Below, in pieces: positions 30,992 through 42,100 of a stretch of DNA of 42,167 nt (position 1 is its first letter; each line of letters starts with the position of its first letter). The DNA lies in the NCBI GenBank assembly GCA_001969505.1, contig LSSK01000041.1, forward strand, positions 5,017 through 47,183, read 5' to 3'. The notes below the pieces were generated by a model, which saw only the letters and a program-made list of their open reading frames with translations, was not told the DNA's origin and searched no databases. Both the position numbers and the translations under genes were made by a program. The stretch is from Zancudomyces culisetae (taxonomy: Eukaryota > Kickxellomycota > Harpellomycetes > Harpellales > Legeriomycetaceae).

Positions 30992-32208
30992 TTAAGAATA
31001 AACTTGATTATCTTGTACTGTGCATTCGGACTCACGTATTTTTTATAATTTTAAAGTTCATTTTGCACTTTACAGCTTCGAGGAACCTTTCCACTGGAAA
31101 ATGGTAGTAAACTATTTTAAATATAATTGAATGTATAAACTAACCCACTGCCACCATTGCAGAAAAAGACTTTTCGCCTCGTGATGAGCTAAATTAACGT
31201 GGTAGGATAGCGTAACAGCATATTAAAATAGTATGCTGCAAAATTAAAAAAAAATATTGAAGAATTACTCTGTTTCACTGGTTCCACTTATGGCAGTTTG
31301 AATATTTACAAGGTCACTGCAAGACCCAAAGTCATGAATGTTGACCAAAGAATCAACACACTATTTGCTCAGAATAGAAACTGCCATACTTTCTTGCAAC
31401 ATGATACTAATAAAAACCACTCGAGACTGGTATAAATACCGCTCCAAAACAGGGGTAGCCAAGTTTCTACACAGAAAAAGCGTTTTTTCTCTTATATTTC
31501 AATTTAAAAGCTTAAAGAACAGGATCATTTTGTAAGTACCTCTTTTAATATAGAGGCAAAAAACATAAATATATTTGCAATCTTTCAATCTCCATACGTT
31601 TATAGATCAACAATATGATATGTTTGTATTTCAAGTATTGCGACGTTTGCAGAGCTAACTTAGTCAGAATTATTGGGTCATGGGCTCCTAATGAAGAATT
31701 GGTGTATATATCCAGAGACAAAATTATTCTTTTGGGTATGAGAAAGTATGTGAGTAAGTATATTGAGAAAGGGACAGGTGGGAAGGCTGTTGTTGTGACG
31801 AGAAAAGTGGCCCTATTCGGAAAGGTAAGATGACGCTCGCTAATGCTACTGCATCATGTGTACTGAGAACTAGAGTCGCAGTTGAGCAGTTGAGCAGTAT
31901 TTTTTTTATACATTGCTAATTGAAGCAATAGTAGTTTATTCTTTTGACATTTGTGTGAATTTGGTCACACACGAACTTGGTACATTAATGAGTCTAAATT
32001 TTAGGCAAAATGTGTATATATACTAGATTATAAAGTGCAGCAACAACACTGGAGACAAAATAATGAACGTGATAATATTGGAAAGCGGGGTAATTTGCAT
32101 CTGTTCTCCCAAAAACCTTCAGGAGGGAGAGATACAAGAATTGGTGATGACCATGATACAAAGAGCCCTGCAGATGTCTATTATCAACCACAACGGCTTC
32201 AAAAATAA
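30992..32208 (+). CDS. Uncharacterised spliced gene with very short exons
   Basis: Seven exons join in one frame to 243 aa: 30992-31035, 31076-31103, 31163-31180, 31232-31429, 31511-31531, 31606-31824 and 32005-32208 (TAA at 32206-32208). All introns are GT...AG, 40-180 nt; the best 5' sites are GTAAGT (31532) and GTAAGA (31825). The three long exons (66, 73 and 67 sense codons) are each open well beyond chance for such AT-rich DNA and agree in phase, so the core is solid; the two tiny exons and the 5' part are less sure. The start is hydrophobic (INLIILYCAFGLT), like a signal peptide, but an in-frame TGA at 30989 follows the ATG at 30962, so the true start is unresolved. Conserved-looking pieces are ARPKVMNVDQRINTLF, CDVCRANLVRIIGSW and VTRKVALFGKAKCVYILDY, then a polar tail. 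I do not recognise a family. Confidence 0.55.
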
Positions 32209-33390
32209 TTAAGGCAACAAAAATGGGTGTTTAAGTTACCTCTCACAAGAAAAGTCTTTTAAGAGAATTAGTGGTAGACAAACTCAGAAGCTGAACTAAG
32301 CCGTTTTTAAAAAGACAATGGAAACCTCATAAACAACAGAAATAATCACTGAGCTTATATATTTTGTCTCCAATAGCTGGTATTTATTTTTGGGCTCTTT
32401 GGTTTTAGCTTTTAATAATAAATAAACCAGTTGAAAAAACAACACAAATAACTAGATTTTAATCGTCAAGGAATATATTATTCCTGGTCTAGATTTACGA
32501 AAAACTGCAAATTGAAAGATATCGAAAAAAAATACGTTATTGGAGCCAAAAAAGTATTTTATAGTTTTAGTAACATATTTTACTATAGGTATGTGGGTGT
32601 AGTGATGAACTCGGTTTTTGAAGGAAGTTGCAAAGACTGGTGTACTCTACTCCAGATGAATGTGGACACAGCAACACGCCTAGGCTCTAGTAAACCAGCG
32701 TGATTATCATACATTGACTCAGGACAGAAAAAACCTCCTCAAACCAAAAACTGATAGATACAAAGAGGAGCTGGTTAACAAAATATCTTGTAGTGTATGT
32801 TTATTAGTATCTTCACTGCATTTACTTGTCAGGTTCATCGTGTAATAAATAGTCCGGGTTTTCCGTAATAACCCACAAAAGGATGATCAAAGCATAAATG
32901 ATTTGCTCAATGCACCAAATGAAATATAAAATAGTATTAACAACTTTGGTAAAGAGAATGGGGAGGAAGAACTCGAATCCCTCGACTTCGCTTCATTTTG
33001 TTCATTTGCGCCGTTTATAGTCGCTATGTGGTATAGCGATCAATTCAATTTTATTATTTTTAATTTAGAGTTAAATCCAGACTCCAGCTTCTTTAATTAA
33101 TTATTTTTTTCTAAATTGTGTTGTTCTTAAACAAGTTTTAATAAGCTTCTCGCTATTCTTTTACTATTTGAATAGTCTAAATTGAATAATAACGAGTTGA
33201 AAATTTTATTTCAGTAGTAGTTTATGATATATATAATATTATCAACTTTTATGCTTCTATATCTATGTACACCGATACCGAAATAGCAAGAGATAAACCC
33301 TAGCGAACCGACCTATAGCTGAAATACGATTTTTGAGACAAGAATTGATGTGATAACGAAACCATAAAAGAGACAGTATTAAAAAGAATC
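32209..33390. other. Gap with weak coding-like fragments
   Basis: Between the spliced gene and the secreted-protein gene. Plus-strand fragments read like protein (about 32491-32559, IYEKLQIERYRKKIRYW; about 32604-32703, MNSVFEGSCKDWCTLLQMN; about 32722-32792, NLLKPKTDRYKEELVNK), but any introns between them would be under 40 nt or out of phase. I do not call a gene. The last 200 nt should hold the promoter of the 33391 gene, with an AT-rich TATATATAA element near 33229. Confidence 0.35.
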
Positions 33391-33810
33391 ATGATTGTAA
33401 AAACCGTAACCATTACAATTGTTGCTCTCTTGTCGGTTTTTGCCTTTTCAGCTTCTCTTCCATTAAGCAACAATAACAAAAACGGCAACAGCGAAATAAA
33501 TCCAGATATATCAAACCAGAAAACCCACAAAACTACGTATTCTTATATTGAAAAGAAGTTAAACAAACATATACCTAATCATGAGTTACATACCAGCGGC
33601 AACAACCAGCCTGATACAAAGCGACTAAAGAATAAGTTTCAAGGCGCTAATCGTCACAATCTAAAGCAGATTATAGATGATTCAGATTTGGATGTTTCGG
33701 ATCTGCCCGAACTTCCTGGTGTTGGTTTTAAACAGCCCGTTGAGCTTCCACAACCACCAGGAGCTGGCATTACCGGCTCTAAAAAAGATCTCATGGTCCC
33801 TCCACCTTAG
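33391..33810 (+). CDS. Small secreted Pro-rich protein, unknown function
   Basis: The 139-aa frame begins with a clear signal peptide (MIVKTVTITIVALLSVFAFSA, cleavage likely near 21-22). The mature part is Asn/Lys/His-rich and without cysteine, so no disulfides. It ends in a proline-rich tail with PELPGVG, VELPQPPGAG and a terminal MVPPP. Repeated dibasic sites (KK, KR) could allow Kex2-type processing. No domain is recognised. A secreted peptide precursor, wall-associated protein or effector-like protein are all possible; nothing in the sequence decides among them. Single exon, with the ATG directly at the signal peptide. Confidence 0.65.
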   Translation: MIVKTVTITIVALLSVFAFSASLPLSNNNKNGNSEINPDISNQKTHKTTYSYIEKKLNKHIPNHELHTSGNNQPDTKRLKNKFQGANRHNLKQIIDDSDLDVSDLPELPGVGFKQPVELPQPPGAGITGSKKDLMVPPP

Positions 33811-36800
33811 CTCATAACTTAACACCGTTTTATTGGGAAAATTGAAAAATACAAACCGGATTCCTTTAGAACTCGATATTTTCAGAGCTACAATAGTTTT
33901 ATAGTGGCTAGAAATCCTTAAGCACTTAAAATTTGTACATTATTGTCAATGGACTGGAATTCCCTATTCTAGTTGGCAGTTTTAACACATGGTTATCGCC
34001 AGGCGGCCCATCATGCTAACTAACTATGACTATTTTTCTCTCAAAAGTCAGCATTTGAAAATGTAAATCAGTTTGTGTTATTCTATGACCAACCTCTTTT
34101 CTGACCCAGAATAAGTTTTCAAAATTTACTTTCAGAGTAAACAGTAGCTTTGATCCAAGTTCTCCTTAATATTCTTTTCTAGCTTATTTTACATTTAGCT
34201 ATTTTAAAATCCACTTTTTATTGTGGATTCCAATACAATCTGTAATTAACCAAGCGTATAGTTCCAGAAAAAGACATATTTGTCATTTGAACAAGACTCT
34301 GACTATCAGTATTGCGGAATTAAGAGCATTATAAACTTGAATTACCAACTTTTCTTTTGTGTATTGGCAATTCGTTTCATAAGAAAATGTTAAGATAATA
34401 GAATCCCCAAATTAAAGCTAGTATTGGTTGAACCCAATGACGGCTTTTCGGCAGTATATTAATTAAATATACTTTTAATATTTAACTATTTAGGTAGTAA
34501 GGGTAAAGTTTGTATACAATCGCTGCTTTTAACAACATTGCCTCATATGTTAATAAATTGGAGTAACGTGAATTTCTTATTTTTAATTTAGTCTCAAGAG
34601 GCTAAATTAATCCAAAAGGATTGAGATAAAAATAGAACTGTAAGTTCACAGTAGTTATAATTACCCAAAGCTATGATTGATAGTAACTGCTAGGCCATTT
34701 GAACGTTTTCTGGCATGTTTTTGTGGATATGTGTATTTTTTCGAAAAAGAGCTAAAAATCTGGTATGTATTGTAAACTCTCAACAAGCTTGTGACACCAT
34801 ACAGTGCGTATTAAAAGTATAGATGAAGAGCAATCTATACGATAAAATGCTAGCAAAACCATCTGCACTCCCAGTTAACATTCTATGGTTAATATCCACC
34901 ACTCCACGCTAGCATGAAATTTCTCTATTTGCAAATAGTGATTTTCTTGTGCTATTCCTAACAAGAATCTGTACTTTTTGTTTTCTCTTGATAATTTGTA
35001 CTATTCATGGGTTGAACGCCTAAATTTTGATCATGTGTACCTATCTTATTGCTCCAGCCAGTTTATTAATGCACATCCAAGGTGAATGACTAATAAAAGT
35101 TAGAATTACAAAAATGAATTTCACCAAGTGGCGAAATATAAATAGAAATACTGGTTTGATCGAGTTATTCATAATATAATGTAGTAATCGAAATTAGCAA
35201 ATGTAAAATTAATCCACAAAACCAACCAAACGAAATATTCGACAGTAATAATTTATTGTTGTAAATTTGTTGGAGCTGCATAACTAGGCTTACAATTCAT
35301 AAAAAAAAGCTCTCAGGATAATCTAAGTGGGTGGATTTGTCCCACAAGAAAGGTGATATATGGGAATATTGATATATCGTTATTTCTGTGCAGTTTGATA
35401 CATGATTCCCATACGTATATTTACTTTTCATTACTCGTAGCATATATTTAGGCATTCAAAATGGTTTAGTAACTATGGCTAGCAGTAAAAAAATTCTGCT
35501 GATAAAAGCTGCTTGTAAGAACAGGTTACCGTAGTATTCAGAAATATGACAAGCGGATGTGGTAGTGCAAATGCTGTAATAAACTGGGTTAAACAGTATA
35601 CAGATGATCAGTAATGGATAGTGGTCATGGTTTCTATTATTGTTGTTTTTTTTGCTTTTTCTATGTTATCATAAGCATTTCTTGCATTTTAAAATACACT
35701 TTGACTAGCTTTATCCCAATGTTCATACCTTTTATGGGTGTACAAAATAGTGGAATATAAAATATAAAATATAAAATATAAAATATAGTATAAATATATA
35801 CTCTAAAAAGTCTCAACTGTTCTAAAAATAGATATCGTCTACTATGTGAATAATTTGTGATTTATTCTGGAAACGGTGTAAGGGAAAAGCGTGACAATTA
35901 TTTCAAAGAAAGTACAGGTTTTGTACTTTAAAGGTTTATTTTAGCTAATTATTTTCAAAAACAAAGCACAACAACTACACCTTTTCAACCGTACTAAGCT
36001 GGCAAAAATGGTAAAGGTTATGTATTTGTTTTATCCGCCACCCTTGTAAACTTCCGCATTAAGGAAACCAACATGAAGTGCGCGTTGACAAACTAAAAGT
36101 CAATATATTTCTGTTGTTGGTACATTTGTCATGCGTTCAGCTGTAACACCGAAGCCTGGGGATTTGTCGCTGATTAGATTGGTTGCGACTTTGTACGTTT
36201 TTTTCACAAAGTACAAAAGATGGAAATAGTTGACCTAAACGATGTGTGAAGCATTGGCGATTAGAAAGACGTTTCACGGGTGGTTTTTATGAAACTTGAC
36301 TGTATGTACTGCGCGCGTTCTTAATGAGCAATTAGAAAGTGTTTACGCACACAGAAACAGCATGTAATTGTGGATTTTATAACATGGGATGATGGCACAG
36401 CAGGAGGGAGATAAAGATAGGGGTCACAGATTTTGTTTTTTTTGCTGATGTTTATTAGACTGAAATAGTGGTTCTAAAATAACTTTTCTGGTGTAGAGTG
36501 GCTGCGGCCAACAAGCTAATAAAGTAGTGGAGTTTGTGTGAGCCCGGAGTTTCAGCATAGAGCATATTAAATGTATAAAGATAAAAAAGTGCCTCGATCA
36601 AAAGTAACCAAATACGGGGTGTTTGTTATTTGCACAGCTAGAGGCAAGTGGAAAGGCAAAAAGTAAATAAAATCTAGCAGCAAAAGCAAGGTTATTCGCG
36701 CGTGTCAATTGGTGTAGATGGCCATGTGTAAACAATGAACTAAAACCAGCGCAAAGAAAGAGATGAAAAAAAAAGAGAGGATAAAGGTAAAAAGCCTAGA

Positions 36801-39118
36801 GGCGAGATCATGGTCAACACATTATAATCATTGGTGTGAACCTAGAAAGTATAGCGTTTTCTATTTGCATGTTTATTTTTTAGACTCGTGTACTATATTT
36901 TATGTTAACGGTACAAAAAAGATGAAGGCAAGGTAACAAAATCAGGCCTTTTTGCCAACCACTTTGCTTGGTTAAAAGCATAAACTACGATTTTTAGATA
37001 GTTTATTGTGACACAAGGAACTAAAAGATAGAATGAAAAAAAAATAGATAAAACTGGCACAATTGTTTTTAGAAATTATTGAAAAGTCTATAGAACATCA
37101 CAGAAAATATAGGCTGATATCAGAATAGACTATTTGAGTAGAGCTTTTTTTTATGAAAAAGGATGGGTTTGGAGTGTTACAAAGTGTAACTTTGAAAAGA
37201 CAAGTAACATAATGCTTCGTTGGAAGCGATGGCTTGAAAGCGCGATATAAATTAGAAAAAAAAATGAAGGGAGGTTTATGAAGGAGAGGGAGTAGAGAGA
37301 GGGGAGGAGGAGGAGGAGGCTGAAGGAGCGAAAAGAAAAGGGGAAATTTTTTTACTAACTTTGCCTTTTATGGGCTAATTAAATAATTATTGAAAAAATA
37401 AAATAAAATAGGGGTAAATGTATTCATGAGCGCAATTGTATTAGCGTTGTTTAAAGTGGATGAGCATACCAAAAAGGAAAAAGGTGATATAAGCAGGTTT
37501 AATATATTGATTAATGCCTTTGAAGCAAAGAGGAAGTGATATATTTAAACTCCGATTAGTTTGCAATAAAAGAAAGATAAAGGAAAGAGTATGAAATTAA
37601 ACGAATCCATTAGCGATAATTTGTAAGAAGTTCGATTTCCAAGAATCATGTCTATTGGATTATAATAATTTATAAAGTAACAGAGAGACTTAATTTGCAG
37701 TTTCCCATTTAATTAGCAAACCAGAAACCGGATCATAAGCGCTTCAAAATCAAGTACGAATAAACAAAATCAATGCAATCAACTAGGAACAAAAAAAAGG
37801 AAAGAAAAACGAATTGAAAAAGCAAAAAATTTGCAAGGATTTTTGGAAACTATCGAAAATATTAATAAAGCCAAAAAAGTACAGGTGTATAGCGGTTCAA
37901 ATTGCATTTAGAATTATATCGAAATAGCAACACAGAAAGTGCAATAAATTTCCCAAAAAAAAATGCTCTGATTTTATTAATTTAATATACCATTTGGTTA
38001 CGTTGTTTTTGCAACCATCAATTTATAATCAGTTTACAATGAGACACTCAATAAGATGTTCCAAAGTGATATCTATGAAGAAAACCAAGAAAAAAAAAGA
38101 AATATACCCAACCTAAACAATGAACGGTTGGCAGAAAGTAAAAGCAGAGGTGTGGAAAGGTGGGTGGGCATGAAAAATGGGTTTTGATGCGAATTGAGTT
38201 TTGTGCAACGAGCAATGAAAGAAATTAAATTGCGGAATGGCGCTATTATTAATCACACTACAAATTACTAAAGTTTAATGTAAAATCTGATGAATTGTTG
38301 TTGCCAATGAAAATAATTGACTGAAATCAATTGCAATTTAAAATGTAAGTTCAATAGTTACATAATTATAAACAAATGCGCAAGGTTTGGTTATTTTCAG
38401 GTATTGATGTTATCTGCGAAAGAAAAATAAAGTTTTGGCAGCAATAATATCCATTACATAACCCAATTACAAGTGCGAATTTATATTGGTGTCCCCATCC
38501 CTTTCCTCTCAACTTCCTTTCCCTATCTGTGTATTACTATTTAAAGAAATAGCGAAAAAAAAGAAAAAGAAGCACTAGCATTAACATTGCACATTTACAT
38601 ACAACACTTGACTTTGATACGTGGATGTTGGCTACACATGAATTTAGTTTGTATTCTTAGTTTTACATGCTTATACATTAAAGTGCATATAAACACACTA
38701 TTATCTTATAAAAGTAAGAGGGCAAGATACTAACAAGCGTTGGTGTTTTGTATGATTTTTTTTAATCGGCTATTTAGCAAAGCTTGAACTTAAATTTAGA
38801 AAAAAAAAGGCGAGGCTCTAAGGTCATTTACAAATAACAGGGTACAACCAATTGCAAAGTAAAAGATAAAAAGTATAGGTCAAGGAGGGAAAATAAAACA
38901 GGATAAAGGAGAAAATAGCAATAGTAATAATAAAGGATAGGAATTCTTGAAATGGGACGGTCTTAAACATTGCAAAGTAAAAGTACAGGGATATAGACTA
39001 GTTTAAAAACGAATAGGAAATATATATTTATATACGAGATACCAAGGAGTGAATTAGGGTTTAAAAAAATTGTAAAAGGTATAAAGTACAAACAGAGGAC
39101 GGGCCTGGTTCATATAAA
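33811..39118. other. 5.3-kb ORF-poor region upstream of the RhoGEF
   Basis: No frame of 60 codons or more is present on either strand, which is remarkable for 5.3 kb. The left half (33.8-36.0 kb) is plain A/T-rich. From about 36.4 kb the + strand becomes A/G-rich, with a GGGAGGAGGAGG purine block at 37260-37345 and many A-runs, continuing in the same bias into the RhoGEF. This could be a long 5' leader, promoter, or a noncoding transcript. A short open stretch near 35520-35615 (MTSGCGSANAVINWVKQ) could be chance. Confidence 0.5.
35755..35790. repeat. Short tandem repeat, unit ATATAAA
   Basis: Four to five copies of a 7-nt ATATAAA unit in a row inside the ORF-poor region. Confidence 0.8.
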
Positions 39119-42100
39119 ATGGTTATAAGATTTGAAACGCTACAAGATAAAATGGCTGACCTTTCACGTAAATCATCAATCACCCTAAATAGTACTTATA
39201 GCAATATGTCTGGAGGAGGAAACGAGCATGACAACAACCGCGTTAAGGGGGAGTGTAGTGTACCTTCTGGAGGTAGTGATATTTCTAATAATAGCAACAG
39301 CAACAGCAACAGCAAAAATAATAACTGTGGTGATGATAATCATACAAGGGGTAGCAACAGCACGGTAAATGTAGAAGGGGGTACAAGCGATTCGCCAAAA
39401 TATGCACCACGAATAAGTTTAGACGAAGGTAGACGAAAGGATCTATTTGGGAGCTTCAAAAGCGGTAGGCTGATGAAAAAATATGGAGACTATGCACTGT
39501 TTGGATATGGAAAGGAAAAAGAGAAAAATCAGAATAGTCGGGAGATAAGAGATGACGGAGGTAATTGTAGCGTTAGCAGTAGTGGCAGAAATAGTATTAG
39601 CGGAAGCATTGTGAAAGCTGGTGGAACATCGTCGGTAGTGACAGGTAGAGGGTTGTCTGAATCAGCAAAGTTAAAAGGATATCGTATTTCTAGCGTTAGT
39701 TTTGGTGACAGTAATGATGATGCTAGTATTAGACTCGGTAATAGTAGTGGAGGGAGCAACGGCAGCAGCAATAGTAACAGTAACAGTAACAGTAACAGTA
39801 ACAGTAACAATGGTGGTGGTAATTCTAATAGTCAGAAAGGAGTTTCTAAAGGTATATGGAGAACAAAGAAACAGCAAGAGGTGGGTGCTAATAAATTGGA
39901 GTCACCTATAGAGGGCATCAAACAGGCATTTCTTAGCAAGTTGGTTCTTGGCGAACATGAATATAAGGGGCAAAAATATACAAATAGTTTTAGCGGTAAA
40001 CATGCAGTGGATGTGATTATGGAACAGTTCAAGTTTCCAGGAAGAATTATGGGGCAACAAGTAGTCAAAAAACTGGATGAAGCAGGAATCTACAAGCGTG
40101 TATTGCTCAAAAGCGATAGCAACAACAAAATTAATGATAACATTAGCAATGGTAGTGGTAGTGGAAGTGGAAAAACAGAAATGGAAACGGGAATAATTGA
40201 TAATGAACAAGAAATATACGTATTGACAGATTCTGGACTAGCTGGGGTTGCAGATACAAAGAGAGAAAAAGAAAGAGGAAAAGGAAAAGCGACAAGCAAA
40301 TGGGCAGTAGGCGAAAGACATAGTAAAAATGGCGGTATGGGTATGAGCGAAAGTGAAAGTCCAGATGCAAGTATGTATGGGAAAGGGGGCAAAAGGGGAA
40401 CGAAAAAACACTCGAATAGTGTAGGAGAAGGTAGATCACCAGCAGGATCAGCGATAAGAATGTTTTTGGGTAGTGGTAACAGAGGAGATGATGGAACCAA
40501 GTCATCAAGCGCTAGTGTTAAATCAGCAGGATTTATGGGAGGTTCGGGAATAGGCATTAACAGCATTGCTGGAAATACAGAAGATTTAGGGTTTGGGGGA
40601 ATAAGACGAGAGTATGAAAGTGATACACCTAGTCCAAGTCGAGAACATGTGTTAGGTATAAGTAAAGTGGGAAGAGTGATAGGAGGACAAGCACGACTTT
40701 GGATATACACATTAACAGAGCAGCAGAGACAGAAATGTCCAAAGGAATACATTGGGTGGCAGGAGAGTATTTTTGAAATCATCAATACGGAGCTGGACTA
40801 CATTCGGGATGTCAACCTGATAGAAGATATATATGAAAAACGAATGTACAAGCCAGAAAATGTAGAAATTGTAGGACGAGATCGGATTAGAAGGTTTATA
40901 TACGAGTTGTTTTTTAACTACAGACAAGTGCTTGAAGTAAGCGAACAATTAGCAGACAAGCTAGTTAAACGACAACAAGAAGCGTATGTGAGAGTAAATA
41001 CCCGAATGGAAAAAGAAATGTCGACCGGCAAAAGACAAATGCTGCTGGATATTGGAGATCTAGATATTAGCCTACAAGAGGAAACGCAAAAAAGCAAAGG
41101 AGCAGATTTACCATTGGTCAAGAATATTGGAGATATATTTTTAGAGTGGAGCGAAAAGCTACAGCCATTTATTGACTATTCAATTAATGTACAACGAGCA
41201 CAAGTGATATTGGAAATGGAGTTAATCAACAACAAAAAGTTTGTTCAGTTGATAAACGAAGCAGAAAACGATGAATTATCGCGAAAATTGCCAATTCAAT
41301 CATTTTTGGGACGGATTACAGCACGGTTTGCGAGATATCCATTGTTACTCGAGGCAATTATTAAACGAGTGCCCGAAACGTTAGCTTTTGAAGATAAAAA
41401 CAATTACAAAGAAATAGATGAAATAGAAGATGAAAAGGAGCGGGAAAATGAAAAGGAAATATTTGAAGATGAAAAAGCAAAATTAGTTACAGCCAAAGAA
41501 CGCGTTAAAGAAGCACTAGGAAAAATCAATGAACTGAACGGATTACAAGCGGATAGTCTACGAATGATGCGGCTCAAGTCACAAATCCGAATGACTAATG
41601 AAGAGGCAGAGTCACTGGATATAGATAATCGAAGCCGGCGGATTTTGAAGGAAGAAACAATGTACCGAGCAGATGGAGTTAGCAACATGCAGGTTTTCTT
41701 GTTTGACAATGGCTTGATTTTTACCAACAAAAAGCGGGTGACTAATGTAAGAGGAGTGTATGAATATCATGTACAAAAGGGACCAATCAATTTATTGTAT
41801 TTATTGGTTAGTGGAAACAAGAGTTCGGCAACTAATAGCAATGAAAACATCAATAACAACACGCCAACCACGACTACTAGTAATAACGCTATCTTTGGAA
41901 ATGATAATGGATATCCCGAATCTGTGTCTATGTTCAATTCCGATAATAATACCAACAGCAATGATAAGGATTTGGATGTCAGTGGTGACTATCCAATTAC
42001 ATTTACAGATATCAGTACCAATTGGACCATCACGTTATATATCAAGGGCAAACTTAAGCTGAGAGATGAATGGATTGATGCGATAAATAAGCAAGTTTCA

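Noticed and set aside
32945-33015. Possible tRNA, because ACTCGAATCCC resembles a T-loop
   Set aside because: I could not fold a cloverleaf around it, and no A-box or matching acceptor stem is present.
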